From assembly GCA_022508745.1 (NCBI GenBank), contig JAFLUP010000014.1:1-43032 (forward strand): a stretch of 43,032 bases of DNA, given 5' to 3'. Positions within the stretch are counted from its first letter, which is position 1. The number at the start of each line of letters is the position of its first letter. Shown piece after piece: positions 25,701-33,843 of this stretch. This DNA comes from Oscillospiraceae bacterium (lineage in GTDB: Bacteria; Bacillota; Clostridia; Oscillospirales; CAG-382). Made by a program: the position numbers and the translations under genes. The notes under the pieces were generated by a model. It did no database searches. It was given only the letters and a program-made list of their open reading frames with translations, and had not been told where the DNA came from.

Positions 25701-25725
25701 TACGTTTTTTTCGCCGTCGGTCTCA
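25701..25725 (-). promoter_or_regulatory. Candidate ECF-type promoter
   Basis: On the - strand TGAGAC (25725-25720), 15 nt including an A-run, then CGTA (25704-25701). This resembles the TGAAAC...CGTA pattern of many ECF sigma promoters. No good sigma-A promoter was seen closer to the start. Confidence 0.5.
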
Positions 25726-25785
25726 AAAAAGGATCCACTTTTTTTCAAAAAGAGTCAAAACGTCCGGCTTTGCGGAGACAACCAT

Positions 25786-25812
25786 GAAAAATGGGGGTAC
25801 CCGGTACCCCCA
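25786..25812 (-). terminator. Rho-independent terminator of the M55/RanBP2-like operon
   Basis: GGGGGTACC (25793-25801) and GGTACCCCC (25803-25811) form a perfect palindrome; read on the - strand it is followed by ATTTTT. It lies 5 nt beyond the stop of the last gene of the operon. Confidence 0.85.
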
Positions 25813-25816
25813 CCGT

Positions 25817-26851
25817 TCATTCGCCTCCAAACAGACCTAAATTGACCCCGGAGAAAACCAACTCACAGATCAACCAGATGGCAAACGCGATCCCGATGAG
25901 CAGCAGGATCTTGGGCAGGACCATATTGCGGCGATGCTCCTTCGCCTTTTCCTGCGCGGCGAGGCGCTCCAGCACCTCGTTGCATTGCTGGACCTTGCGC
26001 TGCTTCTCCTCGTCGCTTTCCATGTAGCGGTTCTGGGCATAAGCGGAGGTGTCGTGGAGCACCCGGACGTTCTGATCCGCGTCCTGCTCCTTCCGCACCT
26101 GCTGGAGCTTCTCCACGGAGAGGTTCTCCAACTGCCAGTCCTTGTCCCGCCCGCACGCCTCGCAGAGAGGGACGGAGGCGGGATTCTTATGCCCGCAGCA
26201 GCAAAGCCACGCGTTCTCCCCCGCCTGGGGCAGCACGCGGATGGGATGATCCTCCTCCGCCTTCTGGAAGATGTTCATTTGCACATAGGAAGACCGCAGG
26301 TTGCTGTCGATCTCCGCGAACCGCTTGGCGCTTCCCCCGGCGATGAGCCCCAACGGCTCATATTCCCCGACGGTGTAGGCCACCCCCACCAGCTCGATCT
26401 GCATCTTGTGGAAATAGCTCCCCGGCAGCGGCAGAAAGATCCCCTGTCCGAATTCCTCCCCGTGGACCAGCGCCCGTTCCCGCTTGCACTCCTTTTCCTT
26501 GCGCGGCTGCCCGTTCAGCGCCCGCTCTCCCAGCGTCGCCGTCTCCCAGCTGTACCGGAAGTCCGTCCGGCTGAAAGGCACCGGCTGCCGCTCATTGTAA
26601 AGATGCACCCGGATGTCCAGCGCCTCCATGGGCTTGCCGGAAAGACAGCGGAAGATCAGCACCAAAAACAGATCCCCGTTGTCCCGGTCGGAGACGATGT
26701 ACCCTTCCTTGACCTCCACCGGGCATTTCTCAAAGACTGCGCTGTTGTCCAGATATTCCAACACCCGCAGCGGACGCAGCCGGTCCCGATGGACCCGCTT
26801 GAGCGCCTGCTTTCTAGTGATGGGCTTGGCTTCCAAAACGGATGCTCCCAT
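25817..26851 (-). CDS. Unknown protein, RanBP2-like zinc finger, membrane tail (paralogue A)
   Basis: A 344-residue protein. A soluble N-terminal region (1 to about 200) contains EGYIVSDRDNGDLFLVLIFR and a DFRYSWETATLGERALNG segment conserved in all three copies. Around 215-234 is W-L-C-C-C-G-H-K-N followed by six residues, then C-x2-C-G, close to the RanBP2-type finger pattern W-x-C-x(2-4)-C-x3-N-x6-C-x2-C. A charged, helical, possibly coiled segment follows (about 240-305), then one transmembrane helix near 312-334. There is no signal peptide, so it may be tail-anchored with the bulk in the cytoplasm. ATG 26851 has GAGGGGG upstream. It is last in its operon. Function unknown. Confidence 0.82.
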   Translation of the reverse strand: MGASVLEAKPITRKQALKRVHRDRLRPLRVLEYLDNSAVFEKCPVEVKEGYIVSDRDNGDLFLVLIFRCLSGKPMEALDIRVHLYNERQPVPFSRTDFRYSWETATLGERALNGQPRKEKECKRERALVHGEEFGQGIFLPLPGSYFHKMQIELVGVAYTVGEYEPLGLIAGGSAKRFAEIDSNLRSSYVQMNIFQKAEEDHPIRVLPQAGENAWLCCCGHKNPASVPLCEACGRDKDWQLENLSVEKLQQVRKEQDADQNVRVLHDTSAYAQNRYMESDEEKQRKVQQCNEVLERLAAQEKAKEHRRNMVLPKILLLIGIAFAIWLICELVFSGVNLGLFGGE

Positions 26852-26879
26852 GGTGAACCCCCTCAATAGCAACGTTTGA

Positions 26880-27977
26880 TTATCTCATCCACTCCTGCAA
26901 AGCGGCGACCTCCGGCAATTCCTCCGCCTCTCCGAACAGACCGATGTCGAATCCCAACTGGATCAGCCGTGCAATGCCCCAGATCGCGGCAACCAGCAGC
27001 AGGAGCCCCACGATCCGTTTCAACGTCCTCCAGCCGCGTTTGTTTTCCTCCGTCACCTGCCGGACGTAAAGCTCCCATTTGGCGTTTTTGGCCTGTTTCT
27101 CCTTGCGATCCTTCTCCTCTTGGGTCTCCAGATAGCGGGTCTGGGAGTATGCGGAGGTGTCGTGCAGGATATGCTTCGTCCGGTCCTCGTCCAGCTCGCG
27201 GCGCACCTGCAGCAGCTTTTGTTCCGAAAGATTCTCCAGCTGCCAGTCCTTGTCCCGCCCGCAGGATCCGCAATGCCGGTCGGCGGCGGGGTTCTTCTGC
27301 CCGCAGCAGCAGAGCCACACGTTTTTCCCCTCCTGCGGCAGAACGCGGATGGGATGCGCCTCCTCTTCCCGGTCAAAAATATTCATATACGCGTAAGACG
27401 CGCGCAGATTCCCGTCCATCTCGTCAAAGCGCGTGGCGCGGAGCCTGCGGTCGAAGGGATCGCTGACCACCCCGAGCTGCTCGCAGCCGCCGTCGGCGTA
27501 AGTCACCCGCACCAGCTCGATCTGCAACCTGGAAAAGAACGCATCCGGCAGCGGCAGAAAGACGCCGTACCCGAACTCCTCGTCATGGATGATCGCTTTC
27601 TCCCGTTTGCATACCTTCTCCTTGCGGACCCGCCCGTCCAGCGTGCGCACACCCAGTGTCGCGGTCTCCCAGCTGTAACGGAAGTCGTCCTTGCGGTAGG
27701 GCACGTCCTTGCGGTAGGACGTCGCGGGCTTCCTGTCGCCGTAAAGCAGCAAGCGGATGTCCAGCGCCCGGATCGGTCTTTGCGACAGGCTTTTGAAGGT
27801 CAAGACAAGGAACAGCTCCCCGGTTTCCCGATCGGAAACGGCGTAGCCTTCCTTGATCTCCACCGGGCTGTTCTCAAAGACGGCGGCGGTGTCAAGCGTT
27901 TCCACCACCCGCATCCGGCGCAGCAGATCCTTGCGCACCCGTTTGAGCGTGTCTTTCCTTGCGGTGTTTTCTCTCAT
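26880..27977 (-). CDS. Unknown protein, RanBP2-like zinc finger, membrane tail (paralogue B)
   Basis: A 365-residue paralogue of the genes on both sides. It keeps VSDRETGELFLVLTFKSLSQ, DFRYSWETATLG, the finger (VWLCCCGQKN, then CGSCGRDKDWQLENLS) and a single membrane helix near 325-347, and has an extra acidic C-terminal tail (EAEELPEVAALQEWMR). A short internal duplication (YRKDVPYRKDDF; repeated CCTTGCGGTAGG at the DNA level near 27690-27720) makes the region before the conserved WETATLG longer than in the others. AAGGAGG precedes the ATG. It lies 30 nt after paralogue C and 28 nt before A. Confidence 0.82.
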   Translation of the reverse strand: MRENTARKDTLKRVRKDLLRRMRVVETLDTAAVFENSPVEIKEGYAVSDRETGELFLVLTFKSLSQRPIRALDIRLLLYGDRKPATSYRKDVPYRKDDFRYSWETATLGVRTLDGRVRKEKVCKREKAIIHDEEFGYGVFLPLPDAFFSRLQIELVRVTYADGGCEQLGVVSDPFDRRLRATRFDEMDGNLRASYAYMNIFDREEEAHPIRVLPQEGKNVWLCCCGQKNPAADRHCGSCGRDKDWQLENLSEQKLLQVRRELDEDRTKHILHDTSAYSQTRYLETQEEKDRKEKQAKNAKWELYVRQVTEENKRGWRTLKRIVGLLLLVAAIWGIARLIQLGFDIGLFGEAEELPEVAALQEWMR

Positions 27978-28007
27978 TTCATTGCCCTCCTTTATCGATA
28001 GAAACCA

Positions 28008-29057
28008 TTACGTTTTCCCGAAATATCCCAAGTCATGCCCCAATAGGATCAACTGCGTGATCAGCCAGACCGAAAATAGGACAAGCAAGATCAGCCCGAT
28101 CTTTTTCGGCAGCGCACGGATACGTTCCTCCCGCGCCCGCTCCGCTTCCGCCAGACGCTTGAGCGCCTGTTCGCTCTCCTCGAGCTTGCTCTGTTTTTCC
28201 TCTTCGCTCGCGTACCGCTCCGGCTGAACAAAGGCGGATACGTCGTGCAGGACACGCTTCTTCCGCGTCCTGACCAGCCTTTCGTCCTCCTCGTCCAGCG
28301 CACGGCGCACTTGCAGCAGATGTTCCTCGGAAAGATTGGCAAGCTGCCAGTCCTTTTCCCGCCCGCACTTCTCACAGAGCGGGACGGCGACGGGATTCTT
28401 GTGCCCACAACAGCAGAGCCACACGTTCCTCCCCGCTTGCGGCAGGACGCGGATGGGGTGCAGTTCCTCCTCCTGCCGGAAAATGTTCACATGGGTGTAG
28501 GACGCGCGCAGATCGCTGTCCATGTCGGCAAATCGCCTCGCACTCCCGCAGGCGGGGAGCTCCAGCGTCTCGTAGCTGCCGTCGCTGTATTCTGCGCCCA
28601 CCAGCTCGATCTGCAGCTTGCGGAAGTAATCCTCCGGCAGCGGCAGAAAGACGCCTTCCCCGAATTCCTCGCCGCAAACGATGGACGTTTCCCGCTTGCA
28701 GTCCTTTTCCCGCCGCACCTGCCCGTCCAGCGTGCGCTGCCCCAGCATCGCCGTTTCCCAACTGTAACGGAATTCCTCTTTCCGGGCGGGAACCGGGATG
28801 CGTCCGCCGTCGTAAAACAACAGCCGAACGTCCAGCGCTTCCAGCGGCTTTTCGGAAAGACAGCGGAAGATCAGCACCAGAAACAGCTCCCCGGTATCCC
28901 GGTCGGAAACGGCGTAGCTTTCCTTGATCTCCACCGGGCAATCCGCAAAGACGGCGCTGTTGTCCAGATGCTCCACGATCCGCAGCGGACGCAGCCGGTC
29001 GCGGTGTACCCGCTTGAGCGTTTCGCTCCGCCCCGAACCCTTTCTCACACGCCCCAC
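28008..29057 (-). CDS. Unknown protein, RanBP2-like zinc finger, membrane tail (paralogue C)
   Basis: A 349-residue paralogue. The N-terminus (TLKRVHRDRLRPLRIVEHLD) is closest to copy A. The zinc finger (VWLCCCGHKN...CEKCGREKDWQLANLS), the following charged segment with LHDVSAFVQPERYASEEEKQ, and a terminal membrane helix ending just before the C-terminus are all kept. A and C appear more alike than either is to B, so the triplication probably occurred in steps. It starts 6 nt after the M55 peptidase stop, so the four genes form one operon. Confidence 0.82.
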   Translation of the reverse strand: MGRVRKGSGRSETLKRVHRDRLRPLRIVEHLDNSAVFADCPVEIKESYAVSDRDTGELFLVLIFRCLSEKPLEALDVRLLFYDGGRIPVPARKEEFRYSWETAMLGQRTLDGQVRREKDCKRETSIVCGEEFGEGVFLPLPEDYFRKLQIELVGAEYSDGSYETLELPACGSARRFADMDSDLRASYTHVNIFRQEEELHPIRVLPQAGRNVWLCCCGHKNPVAVPLCEKCGREKDWQLANLSEEHLLQVRRALDEEDERLVRTRKKRVLHDVSAFVQPERYASEEEKQSKLEESEQALKRLAEAERAREERIRALPKKIGLILLVLFSVWLITQLILLGHDLGYFGKT

Positions 29058-29063
29058 CGCCTT

Positions 29064-29861
29064 TTAATACAGGAAGATCTCCTCCGGGTCGGCGAGCTGC
29101 CCGAAGCGGGTGTATGCGCCGTCCCACGCGAAAGGTTTCCCTGCCGTGTCGTGCAGGGAGCAGCCCTGCGCGTACTCGATGCGCTTGAAGGTCACTTCGT
29201 AGGCAAAAGGCGACGGGAAGGTGTATACGCTGCCCGCCTTCCGCATGGCGTCCCCCACGGCGGCGGCGATCTCCTCACACACTGCGTCCGGATGCTTGCT
29301 GATGCAGCTGTTCCACGCCAGCGCCTGTTTGGTCTCCACGAAGGTCGCCTCCGGGAAGCTCTCCTTCCCTTGGGCGACGCACACGTCGTCGGAAGAGACG
29401 AACAGCACCGGCACCCCCAGCTTTCCCGCGATGGCGGCGTCGATCTGCAATTCCCCTACGTTCTTCCCCTCCACCTTCATCCCGGAATAGGTGGCGGAGG
29501 AATAGACATGGCAAAGGGTGGCGTCCTTCGCGTCGTAGGCGTGATAGCCGATGAACAGCACGCCGGCGCAATCCGCCGTCAGCCCCGGGAAGCGCTTGCG
29601 GCTGCCCGCGCCCAAAACGAACTTCACCCGCTTATCAAAGGCGCGGTGATCCAGATTGTACCCCGTGCCGTGACAGTCCCAAACGTAAACCTCGTCGGCG
29701 CCGCCGGCAAACAGCGCGTCCACTGCCGCTTGGGTCTCCCGGGTCGCCTGCTCACAGGCGAAGGCATACCCCGGCGTCCCCGCCGCAAGCCCCTGCCCGT
29801 ACGTCCCGATGGTGCAGGCCACCCCTTCCAGATCCACGCTGACGTAATATGTTTTTCCCAT
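29064..29861 (-). CDS. M55 family D-aminopeptidase (DppA-like)
   Basis: A 265-residue zinc peptidase of the M55 family; the prototype DppA of Bacillus subtilis releases N-terminal D-amino acids from peptides, often in use of cell-wall material. Expected zinc ligands are visible: Asp10 and Glu12 in SVDLEG, a His in VWDCHGTGYN, a His in FIGYHAYDA and a Glu in KNVGELQID. Length fits the family. ATG 29861 (MGKTYYVS) is preferred to earlier Met codons because GGAAAGGATGG lies at good spacing. It is the first gene of the operon with the three zinc-finger paralogues, with no transporter genes nearby. Confidence 0.92.
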   Translation of the reverse strand: MGKTYYVSVDLEGVACTIGTYGQGLAAGTPGYAFACEQATRETQAAVDALFAGGADEVYVWDCHGTGYNLDHRAFDKRVKFVLGAGSRKRFPGLTADCAGVLFIGYHAYDAKDATLCHVYSSATYSGMKVEGKNVGELQIDAAIAGKLGVPVLFVSSDDVCVAQGKESFPEATFVETKQALAWNSCISKHPDAVCEEIAAAVGDAMRKAGSVYTFPSPFAYEVTFKRIEYAQGCSLHDTAGKPFAWDGAYTRFGQLADPEEIFLY

Positions 29862-29901
29862 GGCATTTTCCATCCTTTCCCGTGAGAATTTATGCAACCC
29901 C

Positions 29902-29930
29902 TTGCAACGCTCTTCATTTTATGCTATACT
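29902..29930 (+). promoter_or_regulatory. Predicted sigma-A promoter with extended -10
   Basis: TTGCAA (29902-29907), 17-nt spacer, TATACT (29925-29930) preceded by TGC. Drives the HAD phosphatase gene; divergent from the M55 operon, whose own promoter I could not place. Confidence 0.8.
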
Positions 29931-29968
29931 CATCCAAAATGACCGATGTATACACAGGAGTACCACAC

Positions 29969-30775
29969 ATGACTGCCGAAACCTTAAACGACATCCGACT
30001 TTTCGTCCTGGATATGGACGGCACCATCTATCTGGGCGAGAGGGTGTTCCCGGAAGCCCTGCGCTTCGTGGAGCAGATCCGCGCCAAAGGAAGACGGGTG
30101 CTGTTCTTCACCAACAACGCCTCCCGCGACCCGGAGATCTACGTCCGCCGCCTGAACGGGATGGGCTTCCCCGCCGCCCGGGAGGACATCCTGACCTCCG
30201 GCGACGTGACTGCCGCGTACCTCAAGCTGCACCATCCGGGGGAAAGCGTCTATCTGGTAGGCACCCCCGCGCTGGAGGGTGCGTTCCGCGCCGAAGGCAT
30301 CCGGCTGACCAACCGCGAGGGCGGAAAACCGACGGAACGTGCCGACATCGTGGTGGTCTCCTTCGATACCACCGTCACCTATGAAAAGCTGGACGTGGCA
30401 TGCAACCTCATCCGCACCGGCGCGAAGTTTTACTCCACCCATCCCGACTTCGTCTGCCCCGTAGAGGGGGGCGTCCAGCCGGACAGCGGCGCCCTGTGCG
30501 CCCTGCTCACCGCCTGCACCGGGGTAAAGCCCCGTTATTTCGGCAAGCCGGAGAAGGAAACGGCGGAGATGATCTCCCACCTGTACGGCGTTCCGGCGGA
30601 ACAAACCGCCGTGGTGGGGGACCGCCTCTACACGGACATCGCACTGGGGAAGAACAACGGTCTGCTTTCCGTTCTGGTGCTCACCGGCGAAACCGCCCGG
30701 GAGGACGTGAACGACGCCAACCGTCCCGACATCATTTTAGAAAACATCGGGCAAATCCTTGATTATGTCAACTAA
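29969..30775 (+). CDS. HAD-superfamily IIA phosphatase (NagD-like)
   Basis: A 268-residue hydrolase. Motif I is DMDGT with Asp15 (nucleophile) and Asp17; motif II is in VLFFTNNAS; the C2 cap carries GGVQPDSGAL; motif III/IV is KPEKETAE and VGDRLYTDIALGKNNG. This pattern fits the subfamily IIA sugar- or nucleotide-phosphate phosphatases (NagD, 4-nitrophenylphosphatase, 2-phosphoglycolate phosphatase types); substrate cannot be told. CAGGAG at 29955 sets ATG 29969. The 3' end overlaps the stop of the convergent gene by 4 nt. Confidence 0.93.
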   Translation: MTAETLNDIRLFVLDMDGTIYLGERVFPEALRFVEQIRAKGRRVLFFTNNASRDPEIYVRRLNGMGFPAAREDILTSGDVTAAYLKLHHPGESVYLVGTPALEGAFRAEGIRLTNREGGKPTERADIVVVSFDTTVTYEKLDVACNLIRTGAKFYSTHPDFVCPVEGGVQPDSGALCALLTACTGVKPRYFGKPEKETAEMISHLYGVPAEQTAVVGDRLYTDIALGKNNGLLSVLVLTGETAREDVNDANRPDIILENIGQILDYVN

Positions 30776-31929
30776 AAGGTATCCTCCGATTCCGGCGATT
30801 CATCCGCCGGTTCATAATACCCCACCCGCGTGCCGGGCGGCTGCTCCCCGAAGGGCAGAATCCCCAGCATCGCGAACTGACCGATGGGCAGCGGCGCGTC
30901 TTCCGTAAACGTGAACTCACTGCCCCCCAATTTACGCAGCAAGGACGGAGTGTTCCCCTTCATCGGGAGGACGCTCCGCACTTTTTTTGTGCGGAACCCG
31001 TCCAGCAGGAACATACGCAGCTTTTGATATTCCTCCGCCGCCGGATCGCCGTTGGGCAGGAGGTGCGGACGAAACACGTAGACGCTGTCCCCGGAATAGA
31101 TCATCGGGCGGGGCACCACCAGCCCCGTGTTGCCGTTGGGATGGAAGCGCATAGGAGGAAGCGGGAAGTGGAACTTCAGCATCGCTTCGAACAACCCCAC
31201 CGCCCCGGTGAACATCTGGGCGAGGCTCCGGTCGGAAGCGAGGTTGACATAATACTTGCCCGGCAGAGCCGCGCAGCAGCCGTACCCCAGCACCGCGTGG
31301 ATCGCCGGAAGGTAATCCCCTTCCTCCTCCACGGTCAACGTCTGGGGCTCGCGGAGGAGCAGATCGGAAAGATCCACGGGGAAATCCCCGCCCTCGACGT
31401 TCAGGCGCAGCTGATCGGGGACCACGGTGCCCAGCCGAATCAACGGAACCATGCCGCTGGCGATGAGCCGGTCGCCATCCTTCTCCCGCAGGAGCAGCAG
31501 GCGGTCATAGACGAGCCGATCCTCCCCGATGCCGGCGGGCAGATGCAGATCTGCGCCTCCCGCGGCGGTGAGCAGCCCGAAAAGCCCCGGGACGGAACGC
31601 GCCATCAGGGAAGCCATCATCCGCGGATCCCGCATGGGCTCCCGCAGCAGGTAAATGCCGTCCCCCGGCTTGCCGTAGACCTCCCGGCGGTAGAGAAGTT
31701 CTCCCGCCATCAACAGCTCCGCGAGAGTGAAGGTCTCCCCTACCCCGATGCGGCGCAGAAATTGCTTAAATGCCTCCGCCGGCTTTTCCGGCAGGATCTC
31801 CACCCGGCGGATGGGGGTCATCAGCTTGCCGCACCAGCCCTCCGGGGAAAGGATCTCCCGCAGCAGCGAACCCGTCGCCGGCGTCTCCATTCGTGTGGTT
31901 TCTTCCATCTTTTCTACCATTCCTTTCAT
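30772..31929 (-). CDS. Hypothetical protein
   Basis: A 385-residue protein of no family that I recognise. No signal peptide or membrane helix; it has an even mix of helices and strands, with conserved-looking segments GDGIYLLREPMRDPRMMASL, YGCCAALPGKYYVNLASD and PNGNTGLVVPRPMIYSGDSV. The C-terminus is acidic. Several Met codons crowd the start (31929, 31920, 31908), and GAAAGGA lies inside that stretch, so the true start may be 7 codons in. It is last in the holA-rnmV-mtaB unit, 34 nt after mtaB, and shares 4 bases with the convergent HAD gene. Confidence 0.8.
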   Translation of the reverse strand: MKGMVEKMEETTRMETPATGSLLREILSPEGWCGKLMTPIRRVEILPEKPAEAFKQFLRRIGVGETFTLAELLMAGELLYRREVYGKPGDGIYLLREPMRDPRMMASLMARSVPGLFGLLTAAGGADLHLPAGIGEDRLVYDRLLLLREKDGDRLIASGMVPLIRLGTVVPDQLRLNVEGGDFPVDLSDLLLREPQTLTVEEEGDYLPAIHAVLGYGCCAALPGKYYVNLASDRSLAQMFTGAVGLFEAMLKFHFPLPPMRFHPNGNTGLVVPRPMIYSGDSVYVFRPHLLPNGDPAAEEYQKLRMFLLDGFRTKKVRSVLPMKGNTPSLLRKLGGSEFTFTEDAPLPIGQFAMLGILPFGEQPPGTRVGYYEPADESPESEDTF

Positions 31930-31963
31930 ATCTGACCCGATTTTACATCCAAACGGGGGAGCG

Positions 31964-33241
31964 TCAACAAACCTTCCCCTGTAACCTTCCGTCCGACCGC
32001 CCAGTGACCGTCACCGTGCAGATGTCCCCCACCTGCACGCCCTCCGCCGGGAAGACGCACTCCAGAAATTCCTCCGTGTGCCCGTTGGCGAACCCATTCC
32101 GGCACCTCTCCACCAGAACGCGGACGGATTTGCCCGAAAAACCATCCAGGATCCGTTCCCGCCCCTCGTTGGCCGCAGCGTTCAGCCGCGCGCAGCGCGC
32201 CTTGCGGACCTCCACGGGCAGCTGCCCCTCCATGACGGCGGCAGGCGTTCCCGCCCGCTCCGAATAGGGAAACGCGTGGACGTGGAACAGGTTCGCCTCC
32301 CGGAGGAAGGCTTCCGTGGCAAGGGCTTCCTCCTCCGTTTCCGTGGGGAAGCCGGTGATGAAGTCCGCGCTGATGAGGACGCGGGGCAAATAGGACCGCA
32401 GCAGCTTGATGCGCTCCAGAACCTCCCCTGCGGTGTAGGGGCGGCGCATCAGCCGCAGCACCCGATCCGCGCCGGATTGCAGGGAGAGATGCACGTGGGG
32501 CATGAAATTCCCCACCTCTGCGCAAACCCGCAGGAAGTCCTCCCGCAGGGTGCCGGGGGAGAGGGAGCCCAGCCGCACGCGGGCAAGCCCCAGCGGCTCC
32601 AACGCGCCCAACCGCACCAGCAGCTCCTGCAAGGGAACGGCGTTGTACGCGGAGGTTTCGATGCCGGTCAGCACCACCTCTCGGCAGCCTGCTCTGACCA
32701 GCCGCTCGGCCTCCGCCACCACGTCCTCCGCCGGACGGGACCGGGAAGGTCCGCGCAGGGAGGGGATGACGCAGTAGGTGCAATGCCCGCTGCATCCGTC
32801 CTGAATTTTGATATATGCACGACAAACGGAGAACAGATCGCTCCGCCCGTCGATGGACAGCTCCTCGTAGGTGCGGCCGACGGCTCGCACCCCGTCCGCC
32901 GGCGCTCCCGCCGCGGAGAGAAGGGCGTCCACCACGTCCAGCTTCCCCGAGCAGCCCCCCACGTAAAACACGCCGGGGATGGAGAGGAACTCCTCCTTCG
33001 CGTTCTGGGAAGCGCACCCCAGCACCGCCGTCTTTCCCCGCGAGGCAAAGCGCCGCGCCAGTTGACGGCTCTGCCGTTCCGCTTCCCCCGTCACCGCGCA
33101 GGTGTTGAGGATGTAGAAATCGCAGGGCGCCTCCCCGTCCTTGCAGACGGTCATCCCTCGCTTCTCCAGCGCTTCCGCGATGGCAACCGATTCGTATTGA
33201 TTCACCCGACAGCCCAAGGTGTGGATATGTACCCGCTTCAT
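31964..33241 (-). CDS. mtaB: tRNA methylthiotransferase MtaB-like (radical SAM)
   Basis: A 425-residue enzyme of the MiaB/RimO family. MtaB converts t6A37 to ms2t6A37 in tRNAs for ANN codons. The N-terminal methylthiotransferase domain has Cys in TLGCRVNQYES, LNTCAVTGEAE and VLGCASQN (first Fe-S cluster). The radical-SAM CxxxCxxC motif is in IQDGCSGHCTYCVIPSLRG. A C-terminal TRAM domain covers about 365-425. The sequence TLGCRVNQ and the length point to MtaB rather than MiaB. ATG 33241 overlaps the rnmV stop (ATGA) and AAGGAG lies upstream. Confidence 0.93.
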   Translation of the reverse strand: MKRVHIHTLGCRVNQYESVAIAEALEKRGMTVCKDGEAPCDFYILNTCAVTGEAERQSRQLARRFASRGKTAVLGCASQNAKEEFLSIPGVFYVGGCSGKLDVVDALLSAAGAPADGVRAVGRTYEELSIDGRSDLFSVCRAYIKIQDGCSGHCTYCVIPSLRGPSRSRPAEDVVAEAERLVRAGCREVVLTGIETSAYNAVPLQELLVRLGALEPLGLARVRLGSLSPGTLREDFLRVCAEVGNFMPHVHLSLQSGADRVLRLMRRPYTAGEVLERIKLLRSYLPRVLISADFITGFPTETEEEALATEAFLREANLFHVHAFPYSERAGTPAAVMEGQLPVEVRKARCARLNAAANEGRERILDGFSGKSVRVLVERCRNGFANGHTEEFLECVFPAEGVQVGDICTVTVTGRSDGRLQGKVC

Positions 33242-33843
33242 AAGGACTCCTTCGCCCTTTCGTATGCTTCCCCGCTGCAAAGCAGGTTGATAGCTTCCAG
33301 CAGCGCCCCGGAGGAAAGGTTCTCCGGCAGATCCAGCGCCCGCGCCAGCCGCTTGCGCTTCTCCGAACTGCCCTCCCCGCCGGAAAAGCCGTCCGCGTAC
33401 CACTGCGCTTTCGTGATCCCAGCGCCGCCTGTCTCTGCGTTCGCATCCGCAAAGGGCGCGAGCAGGGCGTACAGGGTTCCGTCGTCGATGCCTTCCACCC
33501 CCAGCAGTCCGTCCGCCGAAGGAGCTTTCTTCCGCGCTTCCTTCCCCGCCCGCATGGGAGCGTAGACCTGATACAGCTTCCCTTCCGGCAGGATCCCCTT
33601 CAGCTTCGAGCGCAGGAACGCCCCGGCACGGTCGCTGTCCGTGAGCAGAATCAGCCCGCTTTCGGTGCAGATCCGCCGCAGGAGCGCTTTCTTTTCCCCG
33701 TCGTTGAACACGGAGAAGCCCCCCAGCACCAGAATCGGCGTTTCCACAAGGTTGGCAAGCCGGATCTTATCGTACTTCCCCTCCACCGCCACCGGGCAGC
33801 GGAGGCGCAGCTTCGGCTTCCCCGTCATCTCCCCGCGGGTCAT
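33238..33843 (-). CDS. rnmV: Ribonuclease M5-like TOPRIM protein
   Basis: A 201-residue protein with an N-terminal TOPRIM domain (about 18-110): the Glu of VAVEGKYDKIRL and the DSDRAG acidic motif are the metal-binding residues. The C-terminal region with KEARKKAPSADGLLGVEGID matches the DUF4093 part of RNase M5, the enzyme that matures 5S rRNA in Bacillota. Length (about 185-200 in the family) fits. ATG 33843 overlaps the holA stop by 4 nt. It lies between holA and mtaB rather than beside tatD and rsmA, the common context. Confidence 0.88.
   Translation of the reverse strand: MTRGEMTGKPKLRLRCPVAVEGKYDKIRLANLVETPILVLGGFSVFNDGEKKALLRRICTESGLILLTDSDRAGAFLRSKLKGILPEGKLYQVYAPMRAGKEARKKAPSADGLLGVEGIDDGTLYALLAPFADANAETGGAGITKAQWYADGFSGGEGSSEKRKRLARALDLPENLSSGALLEAINLLCSGEAYERAKESL

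Noticed and set aside
31926-33452. A 508-codon - strand frame over mtaB in another frame
   Set aside because: Arg/Gly/Ala-rich shadow of mtaB, which has all its catalytic motifs in the other frame.
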